Part shown: one piece after another, positions 31,971 through 40,661 of the stretch
Layout: each line of letters begins with the position of its first letter
How positions within the stretch are numbered: position 1 is the first letter of the stretch
DNA from: a virus
Strand: one strand, 5' to 3'
Length of the DNA stretch: 49,686 nt
IMG/VR virus record: IMGVR_UViG_3300027291_000152
Coordinates: 1-49,686 of that record
Program-made: the position numbers and the translations under genes
Notes under the pieces: generated by a model
What the model was told of the DNA's origin: nothing
What the model saw: only the letters and a program-made list of their open reading frames with translations
Databases searched by the model: none

Positions 31971-32009
31971 ACGCGCTGTTGCCGATTGAAGCCAAGCGTT
32001 CGGTCCATC
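31971..32009 (-). promoter_or_regulatory. Repeated island element, copy D
   Basis: The minus strand reads GATG-N9-CTTGGCTT-N11-AGCGCGT, then TCATAC. There are 35 bases to the ATG of the coiled-coil gene, against 40 in the other three. It lies 22 bases before the divergent large-terminase start and could affect both directions. Confidence 0.72.
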
Positions 32010-32030
32010 TATTTCGCATCGGAGTGGCTT

Positions 32031-33899
32031 GTGTTCGACACTGCTGAATCGGCGGCGGCATTGGTCGTGCAGTCCGCCTGGAAAAGAGGGCTCGCGCCTG
32101 ACCCCGTCCTCACCGTCGATGACTGGGCCAACCGCCATCGGATGCTCTCCTCGGTCGCATCCGCCGAGCCGGGACGCTGGTCGACCAGCCGCACGCCGTA
32201 CCTGAAAGCCGTGATGGAAACGCTGTCGGCCACCTCGCGCGTCGAGCGTGTGGTGCTGATGGCCGGGGCGCAAATTGGCAAGACCGAAGCCGGATTGAAC
32301 TGGCTGGGCTACGTCATCCACCACGCCCCCGGGCCGATGTTGCTGGTGCAGCCCACGGTGGAAGGCGCCAAGCGTGTCTCCAAGCAGCGCGTGGACGCGC
32401 TGATCGAAGCCAGCCCCGAGCTTGCCGGTCGGGTGAAGGACCCACGAAGCCGAGACTCCGGCAACACCCAGCTGATGAAGGAGTTTCCCGGTGGCGTGCT
32501 GATCATGACCGGCGCCAACTCGGCGGTCGGCCTGCGCTCGATGCCGGTGCGTTACCTGTTTCTCGATGAGGTCGACGGCTATCCAGGGGATGCCGATGGC
32601 GAAGGTGATCCAGTGGCGCTGGCTGTGCAGCGCGCCGCCACCTTCGTCAATCGCAAGGTGTATCTGTGCTCAACCCCGACCTTGAAGGGTTTCTCGCGCA
32701 TCGAGGCGGCCTACCTGGAGTCGGACCAACGGGTGTTCGAAGTCCCTTGCGATCACTGTGGGGCGCACAGCCAGATCCTCTGGCGTGACATCAAATGGCC
32801 GACCGGCAAGATGGCGGAGGCTTCCTGGCACTGCCCACATTGCGACGGCATCCATCCGGAGTACCGCAAACCGGCACTGCTGGCCAATGGCCGATGGACA
32901 TCACAAGCTGAGGGTGACGGCAAGACGGTGGGTTTTCATCTGTCGAGCCTGTATTCGCCGTGGCTCACCTGGGGCGAGATCGCCCAGGAGCACCACGCTG
33001 CCAAGGACGATCCCGTCAGATTGAAGGTCTGGGTGAACACCAAGCTGGCCGAGACCTGGGAAGACCGTGAGGGCGAGACCTTGGACGCTGAAGGCCTGAT
33101 GGAACGTCGGGAAGCCTACGGGCCTGCGATCCCTGCCGAGGTGGCATTGCTCACCTGCGGCATCGACGTGCAGGATGACCGGCTGGAACTGGAAGTGGTC
33201 GGTTGGGGCCGGGACGAAGAGTCCTGGTCCATCGATTACAAGGTGTTGTGGGGTGATCCCTCGGCGCCGGACACCTGGGCGCAACTTGATGCCTATCTGG
33301 GCAACCGTTTCGAGCACGAGACCCTGGCCAATGGCCTGACGATTGAAGCCGCGTGTCTCGATACCGGTGGTCACCACACCCTGGCTGCCTATGCCTTCTG
33401 CAAGGGCCGGGAGCGCAAACGCATCTGGGCGATCAAGGGGAGCTCGGGCAAGCGTCCGATCTGGCCCAAGCGTCCGAGCAAGGCCAACAAGGGCAAGGTC
33501 AATCTGTTCACCGTTGGCGTGGATGCCGCCAAGGAAGCGATCTACGCCCGCCTCAAGAAGTCCGAGGTTGGGGCTGGTGCGATGCATTTCCCGCTGGACA
33601 GGGATGCGCAGTATTTCGAGCAACTCACTGCCGAGCGCATTCGCACCCGGTATGTGAAGGGCTTCCCTCTGCGCTTCTGGTGGAAGCCCGATGGCCGCAG
33701 AAACGAAGCGCTGGACTGCCGGGTGTACGCCTACGCCGCGCTGCACGGCCTGCTGTCGATGGGACTGAACCTGAACAAGCGGGTCGAGGCGTTACCGCCG
33801 ATTCCAGTGAGTCGCCAGAGCAAGAGCACACCTGTCTCGGCCCCGATGACCGCCAGCCCACGCCGTCGGCGCATGGCGATTTCTTCCAACTACCTCTGA
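32031..33899 (+). CDS. Terminase large subunit, GpA family
   Basis: The 622-residue packaging motor has an ATPase domain with Walker A GAQIGKT (79-85) and Walker B FLDE (Asp179-Glu180), a zinc-binding pair CDHCG and CPHC (about 243-270), and a C-terminal nuclease part. It belongs to the lambda GpA family, which cuts concatemers at cos and pumps DNA into proheads. I choose GTG 32031 (GGAG six bases upstream). The ATG at 31986 lies inside island element D. It partners the small subunit at 25.9 kb. Confidence 0.92.
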   Translation: MFDTAESAAALVVQSAWKRGLAPDPVLTVDDWANRHRMLSSVASAEPGRWSTSRTPYLKAVMETLSATSRVERVVLMAGAQIGKTEAGLNWLGYVIHHAPGPMLLVQPTVEGAKRVSKQRVDALIEASPELAGRVKDPRSRDSGNTQLMKEFPGGVLIMTGANSAVGLRSMPVRYLFLDEVDGYPGDADGEGDPVALAVQRAATFVNRKVYLCSTPTLKGFSRIEAAYLESDQRVFEVPCDHCGAHSQILWRDIKWPTGKMAEASWHCPHCDGIHPEYRKPALLANGRWTSQAEGDGKTVGFHLSSLYSPWLTWGEIAQEHHAAKDDPVRLKVWVNTKLAETWEDREGETLDAEGLMERREAYGPAIPAEVALLTCGIDVQDDRLELEVVGWGRDEESWSIDYKVLWGDPSAPDTWAQLDAYLGNRFEHETLANGLTIEAACLDTGGHHTLAAYAFCKGRERKRIWAIKGSSGKRPIWPKRPSKANKGKVNLFTVGVDAAKEAIYARLKKSEVGAGAMHFPLDRDAQYFEQLTAERIRTRYVKGFPLRFWWKPDGRRNEALDCRVYAYAALHGLLSMGLNLNKRVEALPPIPVSRQSKSTPVSAPMTASPRRRRMAISSNYL

Positions 33900-33934
33900 T
33901 ACCGCCAGCCTCCCGCTGGCCGGGAGTGCTGTCC

Positions 33935-34147
33935 ATGACCCTCGAACAACTCAAGGCCCAGCGGGAAGCCCTGCAGGCCGCGCGCTTCAATGGTGTGCTC
34001 ACCGTGAAGGCCGGCGACAAGTGGATCACCTACAAGTCCGATGCCGAACTGCAATCGGCCCTGGGGGATCTGGATCGCGAGATCGCCAAGGCAGAAGGTC
34101 GCCCGCGCGCTCGTCGCATCCGCACCTACGCAGGGAAGGGGCTGTGA
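33935..34147 (+). CDS. gpW-like head-tail joining protein
   Basis: The 70-residue product (lambda gpW is 68) begins MTLEQLKAQREALQAARFNG, has a beta hairpin VLTVKAGDKWITYKSDAELQSAL and a basic C-terminus. It sits between terminase and portal as in lambda. gpW binds below the portal to complete the connector. Its stop overlaps the portal start (TGATG). A long frame reading back to 33353 is a shadow of terminase. Confidence 0.85.
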   Translation: MTLEQLKAQREALQAARFNGVLTVKAGDKWITYKSDAELQSALGDLDREIAKAEGRPRARRIRTYAGKGL

Positions 34148-35583
34148 TGAAGGCATTCCAGAACCTGCGCCGCAAAGTGGGGGCGATGATCGGCGGTTTC
34201 GAGGGCGGACTGTCCGCCCGGCGCCTTAAGACCTTCCACGCCAGCCGCGCCCACGTCAACACGCTGATCCAGGCGGCCGGCACCGATATGACCGCGCGTG
34301 CCCGGCATCTCATCCGCAACAACGGCTACGCCGCCAATGCGGTCGAGTCCTGGGCCGGCAACGCGGTGGGCACGGGCATCAAGCCCTCGTCGGGGATTGC
34401 CGATGCAGTGCTCAAGGACCGAGTGCAACGGTTGTGGCTGCGCTGGACGGATGAGTCCGATGCCGAAGCACTGACGGATTTTTATGGCCAGCAGCGCCGG
34501 GCCGCCCGGGAACTTTTCATCGCCGGCGAGGTGTTCTTCCGCATCCGACCACGTCGGCCCGAGGACGGCTTGAGCGTACCGCTGCAGTTGCAGATGCTCC
34601 CGGCCGAGATGCTGCCCTTGAACCATAACCAGCAGCTGGAGAACGGCCACCGCGTCCGCCAGGGCATCGAGTTTGACCGCATCGGCCGGCGCGTGGCCTA
34701 CCACTTTCTGCGCCGCCATCCGGGCGACATCACCGATCCGGGCTTGAGCGGGGAGACGGTACGGGTACCCGCCGAATCGGTACTGCACATCGTCGATCCT
34801 GTCGATGCTGGGCAGCTGCGCGGTGTGTCCCGCTTCTCGCCGGCATTGGTGAAGCTGTTTCTGCTCGACCAGTACGACGACGCCGAGCTGGATCGCAAGA
34901 AGGTCGCGGCGATGTTCGTCGGCTTCGTGCGCCGGCCCGAGCGCGACTTCGACAACGGTAATGAAACCGATGACCGGGGCGAGCCGCTGCTGCCACTCGA
35001 ACCCGGGCAACTCCAGATCCTGGACGACGGCGAGGACATCACCTTCTCGACACCGGCCGATGTCGGCGGCAACTACGAGTCCTTCCAGTACCGAACCCTA
35101 CTGCAGGTGGCCGCTGCCTTGGGCTTGCCCTACGCGAACCTCTCGGCCGATATGTTGAAAGCCAACTACTCCAACACCCGCGCGGCGCTGCTGGAGTTTC
35201 GCCGCCGCATCGAAGCCTTCCAGCACTCGGTGCTGGTGTTTCAGCTGTGCAGGGCGGTATGGTCGCGCTGGATAGACACGGCGGTGCTCTCGGGCCAGCT
35301 GGACTTGCCCGATTACGAAACTCGCCGCGCCGACTACCTGGACTGCAGCTGGCTACCGCCACGTTGGGACTGGGTTGATCCCCTGAAGGACATCCGCGCC
35401 GAGATCAACGCCATCGAGGCGGGGCTCAAGTCGCGCACCCAGGCCATTGCCGAGCGAGGGTTTGACGCCGCGATGGTTGATGCCGAGATCGCCGGTGACC
35501 ACCGGCGTGAGGACAGCCTGGGGCTCTCCTTTGGGCGCGAGCCTGTGCCTGCACCGACGCCAGCACCCACTCCCTTGAACTGA
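34147..35583 (+). CDS. Portal protein, lambda gpB family
   Basis: The 478-residue protein follows lambda-type portals: ARHLIRNNGYAANAVESWAGNAVGTGI near 55-80, REEFIAGE-like ARELFIAGEVFFR, DPVDAGQLRGVSRFSPAL, and ALGLPYANLSADMLKANYSNTRAALLEFRRRIE. It forms the dodecameric ring through which DNA enters and leaves the head. The ATG at 34147 overlaps the gpW stop. The C-terminal tail is Pro-rich. Confidence 0.93.
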   Translation: MKAFQNLRRKVGAMIGGFEGGLSARRLKTFHASRAHVNTLIQAAGTDMTARARHLIRNNGYAANAVESWAGNAVGTGIKPSSGIADAVLKDRVQRLWLRWTDESDAEALTDFYGQQRRAARELFIAGEVFFRIRPRRPEDGLSVPLQLQMLPAEMLPLNHNQQLENGHRVRQGIEFDRIGRRVAYHFLRRHPGDITDPGLSGETVRVPAESVLHIVDPVDAGQLRGVSRFSPALVKLFLLDQYDDAELDRKKVAAMFVGFVRRPERDFDNGNETDDRGEPLLPLEPGQLQILDDGEDITFSTPADVGGNYESFQYRTLLQVAAALGLPYANLSADMLKANYSNTRAALLEFRRRIEAFQHSVLVFQLCRAVWSRWIDTAVLSGQLDLPDYETRRADYLDCSWLPPRWDWVDPLKDIRAEINAIEAGLKSRTQAIAERGFDAAMVDAEIAGDHRREDSLGLSFGREPVPAPTPAPTPLN

Positions 35584-35592
35584 GGAATCTCT

Positions 35593-36933
35593 ATGACCGA
35601 TTTGCCTTACCTGGCGTCCCGCCTGTACGGGACGCCACTCCTGATTGCGCGCCCCAAACTCGAAGTCATCCTCGGGGTGGTGGCCAGAAAGCTTGCGGGC
35701 GACACGCTCGCCACGCCACCGCCGGCCACTGTCGATGCCGTCATGACCGGTGGCCTCCAGCACCTGGAGAGCATCGCGGTGATCCCCGTCCTCGGCACCC
35801 TGGTGCGGCGCTCGTCCTATCTCGGTGCGGCCAGTGGCCTCACCAGTTACCACGACATCGAGGCCACGGCCGAAGCGGCTTTTGCCGACCCAGAGGTGCG
35901 CGCGGTGCTGCTGGAGATCGACTCCAGCGGTGGCGAAGCCGGTGGGGTGTTCGATCTGGCACAGCGTCTGCGTGCCTTGTCACAGACCTCCGGCAAACCA
36001 CTGTGGGCGATTGCCGATGAGGCCGCGCTGTCGGCTGCCTATGCCATTGCCTGTGCCGCTGACCGTTTGTGGCTCACCCGCACCGCCGAGGTGGGCTCGA
36101 TTGGCGTGGTGGCGGTGCACGTTGATGAGTCGGTGGCCGACGCGAAGGCGGGGCTCAACTACACCTTCCTGCACGCCGGCGCCCACAAGGTCGATGGCCA
36201 TCCGCACGCGCCGCTGTCAGCAACAGTGGCTGCTGACATCCAGGCGGACATCGAGCAACTGCACGAGCAGTTCATCGCCTTGGTCGCTGGATTCCGTCGT
36301 CTGCCACCCGAGGCGATTCGTGACACCGAAGCCCGCGTCTATCGCGGTGAGGCCGCCCTCCAGACAGGGCTGGCCGATCAGATCGGCACCCGCGCTGAGG
36401 CGATTACGGCCCTACAGCGGCAGCTGGCCATGAGTGCTGGACGCAGCTTACGCAACAAGGCCGCTGCGCTTTCGGCCTGCCGCCCCCCGTCCCACATCAG
36501 CTCCCGATCCCAACCATCCCAGAAGGAGATCTCCATGAATGATCACAACCTTGTTACGCCGGCGGACGACACCCTGGAAGGTTCGACCCCGAACACAAGC
36601 CCGACCCCGGCGCAGTCACCGCAAACCCCGCCGCCGCTCGACGAAGCGGCCATCACCGCCCAGGTTGAACAACGACTGCGCCGACAGCTTGCTGAACTGA
36701 CCGAAATCGCTGCCCAGGCCAAACGCCTCGGGGTCACCGTCGATCCGGCACAGGCCCTGGCCCGTGGCGTCACCCCGGATGCACTGCGTCAGTCGGTGCT
36801 GAAGCAGGCCGCTGAGCGCGATGTGGCGCAAGACATCGTCGCCGAGGCTCCGCAGCAACCCCAAACCAAATCCCAATCCGTCGCTGACAGCCCCCTGGTC
36901 AAAGCGGCCCAAGCCTATGGAGGTCGTAAATGA
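35593..36933 (+). CDS. Prohead protease fused with scaffold (lambda gpC-like, S49)
   Basis: The protein has 446 residues. The N-terminal part (about 50-285) is an SppA/ClpP-like S49 peptidase with LLEIDSSGGEAGG, nucleophile Ser147 (ALSAAYAIA) and Lys199 (HKVDGH), as expected for a Ser-Lys dyad. The C-terminal part (about 315-446) is a helical scaffold with a Pro/Thr-rich start. It matures the prohead by cleaving scaffold and portal. An internal start at 36535 gives the scaffold alone, the lambda C/Nu3 arrangement. Confidence 0.9.
   Translation: MTDLPYLASRLYGTPLLIARPKLEVILGVVARKLAGDTLATPPPATVDAVMTGGLQHLESIAVIPVLGTLVRRSSYLGAASGLTSYHDIEATAEAAFADPEVRAVLLEIDSSGGEAGGVFDLAQRLRALSQTSGKPLWAIADEAALSAAYAIACAADRLWLTRTAEVGSIGVVAVHVDESVADAKAGLNYTFLHAGAHKVDGHPHAPLSATVAADIQADIEQLHEQFIALVAGFRRLPPEAIRDTEARVYRGEAALQTGLADQIGTRAEAITALQRQLAMSAGRSLRNKAAALSACRPPSHISSRSQPSQKEISMNDHNLVTPADDTLEGSTPNTSPTPAQSPQTPPPLDEAAITAQVEQRLRRQLAELTEIAAQAKRLGVTVDPAQALARGVTPDALRQSVLKQAAERDVAQDIVAEAPQQPQTKSQSVADSPLVKAAQAYGGRK
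36535..36933 (+). CDS. Nested scaffold protein (Nu3-like), same frame as the protease
   Basis: Inside the protease gene, AGAAGGAGATCTCC precedes an in-frame ATG at 36535, a far better ribosome site than most in this prophage. The product would be 132 residues: a Thr/Pro-rich head, then a long helix VEQRLRRQLAELTEIAAQAKR and a short C-terminal tail. This mirrors lambda Nu3, translated from within C, which supplies excess scaffold over protease during prohead assembly. Confidence 0.82.
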   Translation: MNDHNLVTPADDTLEGSTPNTSPTPAQSPQTPPPLDEAAITAQVEQRLRRQLAELTEIAAQAKRLGVTVDPAQALARGVTPDALRQSVLKQAAERDVAQDIVAEAPQQPQTKSQSVADSPLVKAAQAYGGRK

Positions 36934-37322
36934 GCACACCTTTGAATTCTCCCGCGACCCTCGGTGACCTCATCAAGCGCGAGTCCGACCCGGACTACAC
37001 CCGCGAGACCGTCACCCTGAAGGCCGGTACCGCCTATCCCCTGGGCGCCGTACTCGGCCGCATCACCGCCACGGGCGTCTATGCGTTTTCACCGGCGGCA
37101 TCGACTACGGGCATCGAGGGTGCCGAGATTGCCTGCGCCGTGCTGCTGCACCCAGTCGCTGCCAGTGATACCGACACCCATGCGGTGGTACTCGCACGCG
37201 GCCAAGTCATCGTCGCCGACCGTGCGTTGGCATTCGATGCCTCCGTGGCGGACGCCGCTGCCCAATCCCTCAAACACCAGCAACTGGCTGCCCACGGCAT
37301 CGTCGTGCGTCCGGTCGCTTGA
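36930..37322 (+). CDS. Head decoration protein, lambda gpD-like
   Basis: The 130-residue protein has an N-terminal extended arm (LNSPATLGDLIKRESDPDYTRETVTLKAG), the HDPD beta-tulip pattern TAYPLGAVLGRITATG and a C-terminal segment ending in GIVVRPVA. Decoration proteins trimerise on the expanded head and stabilise it. The ATG at 36930 overlaps the scaffold stop (ATGA). Confidence 0.88.
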   Translation: MSTPLNSPATLGDLIKRESDPDYTRETVTLKAGTAYPLGAVLGRITATGVYAFSPAASTTGIEGAEIACAVLLHPVAASDTDTHAVVLARGQVIVADRALAFDASVADAAAQSLKHQQLAAHGIVVRPVA

Positions 37323-37345
37323 TCTCACTTCCCAGGAGTCTTGAT

Positions 37346-38383
37346 ATGACCGTGATCGTCAATCCGTTCGACGCCGGCGGCTTCACGCTGGCCGAGATGT
37401 CGGCCGCCATCCAGATGCTGCCCAACCCCTATGGCCGGGTCGGCCAGCTGGGACTGTTTGCACCCGAGCCGATTTCCCAGCGCAACGTCACCATCGAGTC
37501 CATCGAGGGTGAGCTGCGTCTGCTGCCGGCTGTCGCCCCCGGCGCACCCGCGACCGTCGGCACTACCGACAAACGTTCGGTGCGCTCGTTTGCCGTGCCG
37601 CACATTCCGCACAACGACGTGGTGCTGCCCGAGGAGATCCAGGGCATTCGTGGCCTGGGTCTGGCGGCCAGTGAAGACCCGCTGGTGACCGTGATGACCC
37701 GCAAACTCGCCCGGATGCGCGCCAAGCACGCGCAGACGCTGGAGTACATGCGCGTGAACGCCTTGCTCGGCATCACCAAGGACGGGGCGGGCAACACGCT
37801 GTACGACTGGCACGATGAGTTCGGCATCCAGAAGCCCGAGGTGGATTTTGTGTTCGGTGGCACCGAAGACATGGTCATTCACTGCACCCAGGTGGCCCGC
37901 CACATCGAGGAGAACTTGAAGGGCGAGATGATGACCACCATCCACGCCCTGGTCAGCCCCGAGTTCTTCGATGCCCTGGTCAAGCACAAGACAGTCAAGG
38001 AGGCCTACACCTTCTACCAGGGCACCGCCGGCACCAACCCGCTGCGCGACGATGTGCGCCGGGGTTTCCGCTTCGGCTCCATCCTGTTCGAGGAGTATTT
38101 CGGCACGGTGACGCTCGCCAACGGTACCAGCGTGCGCCTGATCCCGCCGCGCGAGGGGGTGGCGTTCCCGCTGGGCACGCTCGACACCTTCCGCACCTAC
38201 TTCGCGCCCGCGAACCTGATGGAAGCGGTCGGCACCTACGGCCAGGAGCTTTACGCCCATCAGTTGGCTCGTCCCAATGGCACTGGCGTGGATATCTACA
38301 CACAGTCCAACCCGCTGCCGATTGTGAAACGCCCGGCACTGACCGTGCGACTCTTCTCCACCAACGGCTGGCCTGCACCATGA
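37346..38383 (+). CDS. Major capsid protein, lambda gpE-like
   Basis: The product of 345 residues (lambda gpE 341) has HK97-fold signatures of the gpE family: MTVIVNPFDAGGFTLAEMSAAIQ, IESIEGELRLLP, the FAVPHIPHNDVVLPEEIQGIRG loop, and the C-terminal PFPLGTxDTF-like segment VAFPLGTLDTFRTYFAPANLMEAV. It forms the icosahedral shell. AGGAG lies about 7 bases before ATG 37346; the frame's earlier ATG at 37319 is unlikely. Confidence 0.93.
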   Translation: MTVIVNPFDAGGFTLAEMSAAIQMLPNPYGRVGQLGLFAPEPISQRNVTIESIEGELRLLPAVAPGAPATVGTTDKRSVRSFAVPHIPHNDVVLPEEIQGIRGLGLAASEDPLVTVMTRKLARMRAKHAQTLEYMRVNALLGITKDGAGNTLYDWHDEFGIQKPEVDFVFGGTEDMVIHCTQVARHIEENLKGEMMTTIHALVSPEFFDALVKHKTVKEAYTFYQGTAGTNPLRDDVRRGFRFGSILFEEYFGTVTLANGTSVRLIPPREGVAFPLGTLDTFRTYFAPANLMEAVGTYGQELYAHQLARPNGTGVDIYTQSNPLPIVKRPALTVRLFSTNGWPAP

Positions 38384-38703
38384 CGGTTTTTGGTGACCTG
38401 ACCCGGGCCATGTCATCCATCGTGCTCACCACCTTCGGTGAGCCGGTGGTGTTTCACCTCGAAGGGCAAGCCGAGGCGCTGCCGGGCCGGGGCGTCTTCA
38501 CCGCCATCCACCAGGAGGTGGATGCCAGCACTGGTGTGCCGGTGTCCATGGTCCAGCCGGTGCTGGAGGTGCGGCAGGCCGATCTGCCGGCCACGCCGAC
38601 GGAAGGCGATGCCGTGACCGTGCAAGGTGTGCTCTACCTGATCGTCGAGGTGCGACCCGATGGGCACGGCTTTCTGAAACTGATGCTTCACAAGAACAAA
38701 TAA
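38380..38703 (+). CDS. Head-tail joining protein, lambda FII-like
   Basis: The 107-residue protein follows the capsid gene with an ATGA overlap. It has a beta-rich domain (RGVFTAIHQEVDASTGVPVSMVQPVLEVRQADL ... GDAVTVQGVLYLIVEVRPDG), similar to FII-type connectors that seal the head before the tail attaches. Confidence 0.75.
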   Translation: MTVFGDLTRAMSSIVLTTFGEPVVFHLEGQAEALPGRGVFTAIHQEVDASTGVPVSMVQPVLEVRQADLPATPTEGDAVTVQGVLYLIVEVRPDGHGFLKLMLHKNK

Positions 38704-38715
38704 GGAGGGGCGGCC

Positions 38716-39270
38716 ATGAAACACCCACGCACCCTGATTCGTGAGGCAGTCAAGGAACAACTGTTGGCGCAGCTGCCAACCATCGACCCGCGCATCACCG
38801 ACTCGCGCATCAGTATCCACCGCAGCACACCGCTGTTTGCAGCCAAGCTGCCGGCCATCCTGATCTACACGCGGGACGAGCGCATCGAGGATCAGCCCAA
38901 TGCTGACCCCGGATTGCGCTATCGCAAGCTGGAGCTCTCCATCGAGATCATCGCCAGTGGTGAGGCCGCTGCCGAAGAGGCCGATGTGCTGGCGCAGGCG
39001 GTGGAAGCCATCCTCGATCTTGATGAGACCTTGGGGCTGCTGGTCGAAGGCACGCGCCTGACCCGCACCGAGGTCGATCAGGGCGGAGAGGGCGATACGC
39101 CCATTCTGGCTGCCCGCCTGTCGTTCGAGGTCAGCTACTGGACCAAGCCTGTGATCGATGGCGGGGTATTGCCGCTGCAGGTGCTGGTGAGTTGGGTGCC
39201 TGAGATTGGCACTCACCATGAGCAAAGCTATCAGCCGGTCGGCACGCACTACCGGGAGTCAGGTTCATGA
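38716..39270 (+). CDS. Tail terminator-like protein (lambda gpU-like)
   Basis: The product of 184 residues starts KHPRTLIREAVKEQLLAQLP and has strands LPAILIYTRDERIE and YRKLELSIEIIASGEAAAEEADVLAQAVEAIL, the fold pattern of tail terminators that cap the tail tube and set its end. TAAGGAGG precedes ATG. Its stop overlaps the baseplate V start. It is longer than lambda gpU (131), with an extra C-terminal part. Confidence 0.65.
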   Translation: MKHPRTLIREAVKEQLLAQLPTIDPRITDSRISIHRSTPLFAAKLPAILIYTRDERIEDQPNADPGLRYRKLELSIEIIASGEAAAEEADVLAQAVEAILDLDETLGLLVEGTRLTRTEVDQGGEGDTPILAARLSFEVSYWTKPVIDGGVLPLQVLVSWVPEIGTHHEQSYQPVGTHYRESGS

Positions 39271-39929
39271 GCCAGCGCAACCTGCACCAGGACATGACCG
39301 AGGCAGAGCGGCGCATCAGCAATGTGGCACTGATGGGCCAGGTGGTGGCGCTCGACACGGCTCGTGCCCGCGTGCGGGTGCAGGCCGGTCCCATCACCAC
39401 CGGCTGGTTGCCCTTTGCGACGATGCGTGCAGGCCTCGACCGCACCTGGCATCCGCCAGAGCCCGGTGAGCAGGTGTTGCTGGTTGCGGCCGGTGGCGAT
39501 CTCAACCAGGCTGTGGTGGTCGGCTCGATCTACCGCAGCGAGCATCCTGCTCCGGCTGAATCAGCAGACGTCTCTCGGACCCTGTTCAAGGACGGAGCGG
39601 TGATGGAATACGACCGCGCCCAGCACCACTGGCGCCTGGCCGTGCCATCGGGCGGCAAGATCGTGCTGGAGATTGGTGCAACCACCTTGGAATTGCGCGA
39701 CGACGGTACGACGATCGCTACTCCCAAGTTCCTAGTCGATGCCTCCGAGAGCACCTTCACCGGAACCGTGCTGGTGAAAAAGCTCTTCACCTACCTCAAG
39801 GGATTGGTCGGCAAAGGCAGTGGTGGTGCCGGGGCAAGCATTGAGGGCGACATTCAGGTCAACGGTAATGTCTCGGCTACCGGCTCCATCATGGACGGCG
39901 GCGGCAACTCGAATCACCACTCACATTGA
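39267..39929 (+). CDS. Baseplate spike protein, P2 gpV-like
   Basis: The 220-residue protein has an N-terminal OB-fold (VVALDTARARVRVQAGPITTGWLPFATMRAG, PPEPGEQVLLVAAGGDLNQAVVVGSI) and a C-terminal beta-helical spike ending in NSNHHSH. P2 gpV relatives coordinate an iron ion through C-terminal His-x-His pairs at the needle tip, and HHSH fits that role. The spike pierces the outer membrane as the sheath contracts. It follows lambda-like head genes directly, so the tail module is of another origin. Confidence 0.9.
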   Translation: MSQRNLHQDMTEAERRISNVALMGQVVALDTARARVRVQAGPITTGWLPFATMRAGLDRTWHPPEPGEQVLLVAAGGDLNQAVVVGSIYRSEHPAPAESADVSRTLFKDGAVMEYDRAQHHWRLAVPSGGKIVLEIGATTLELRDDGTTIATPKFLVDASESTFTGTVLVKKLFTYLKGLVGKGSGGAGASIEGDIQVNGNVSATGSIMDGGGNSNHHSH

Positions 39930-39957
39930 GTGTGAGGCACGCTTGGCGCTGCGGCTT

Positions 39958-40371
39958 TTACACAAAGGTCGCGGCCGAAACCCCGAAACGCTCGCTCAGC
40001 GCCCGCACTTGCCGAATGTTGAGCTCGCGCTTGCCGGTCAGGATTTCAGAGACAACGCCCTGGCTGCCGATCTCGGCGAGGTCGCTTTGCTTGAGGTCGT
40101 GTTGCTCCATCAGGAACTTCAAGGCTTGCACGCCGGTGGTCTCGGGCAGCGGGTGATGCGCTGCCTCGTAGTCCTCGATCAGATCGCCCACGATGTCGAC
40201 CAAACCCATGGCAGGATGGGCTTCATTGCCCTGAGTTTCATCCAGCAGGGCTTCGAGCATTTCGGTCATCCGCGCGTAGTGGGCCTCGTCCCGGATAGGA
40301 GCGATATCTGTAGCAGCACGGAACTGTTCCCAGACCGGGAGCAGGTGCTTCACGTCGATGGCTGCATTCAT
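39958..40371 (-). CDS. higA: HigA-family antitoxin
   Basis: The 137-residue protein has an acidic N-terminal region and an XRE helix-turn-helix near the C-terminus (LKFLMEQHDLKQSDLAEIGSQGVVSEILTGKRELNIRQVRALSERFGV), the HigA layout with DNA-binding domain last. It neutralises the toxin and represses its operon. The ATG at 40371 overlaps the toxin stop (ATGA); a GTG at 40380 is less likely. Confidence 0.88.
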   Translation of the reverse strand: MNAAIDVKHLLPVWEQFRAATDIAPIRDEAHYARMTEMLEALLDETQGNEAHPAMGLVDIVGDLIEDYEAAHHPLPETTGVQALKFLMEQHDLKQSDLAEIGSQGVVSEILTGKRELNIRQVRALSERFGVSAATFV

Positions 40372-40655
40372 GATTTCCACGCTCCTTTGTCGTAATCCCG
40401 GTGGGTCAGCACCGCCTTGATGTACACGATTTGCTTCTCGAACCGGATGTAAGCGATCAGACGGTACTTGTTGCCGCCGATATCGAACACCACCAACTCG
40501 CCGACTTTGTCCACCGCATTGAAGGCGGCTTTGAGCTCGGCCCAGTTGGCAAACCGGTTCTTTTCAATCACCCGCCGCCATCCCTGCAAGGGGGCTTCGG
40601 CCTGAGGATGATCGGCAGCGAAGGCCCGCAGGGCACTGTTGCTGATGATTTTCAT
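40368..40655 (-). CDS. higB: HigB-family toxin
   Basis: The 95-residue protein has the HigB signature: MKIISNSALRAFAADHPQAEAPLQGWRRVIEK, FANWAELKAAF, VFDIGGNKYRLIAYIRFEKQIVYIKAVLTHRDYDKGAW. HigB cleaves mRNA on the ribosome. It precedes and is coupled to higA on the minus strand, inverted relative to the baseplate genes on each side. An extension to 40757 is rejected because it crosses the promoter. Confidence 0.9.
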   Translation of the reverse strand: MKIISNSALRAFAADHPQAEAPLQGWRRVIEKNRFANWAELKAAFNAVDKVGELVVFDIGGNKYRLIAYIRFEKQIVYIKAVLTHRDYDKGAWKS

Positions 40656-40661
40656 GGGGTC

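Noticed and set aside
29941-32009. Repeated elements as sigma-54 promoters
   Set aside because: The TGGC block is present but the GC element at the required short spacing is not; the blocks are N11 apart and followed by GCGCGT.
29941-32009. Repeated elements as a CRISPR array
   Set aside because: Only short blocks are conserved, spacing between copies is irregular, and genes lie between them.
31986-32030. ATG at 31986 as large-terminase start
   Set aside because: It lies inside repeated element D and lacks a ribosome site; GTG 32031 has GGAG at good spacing.
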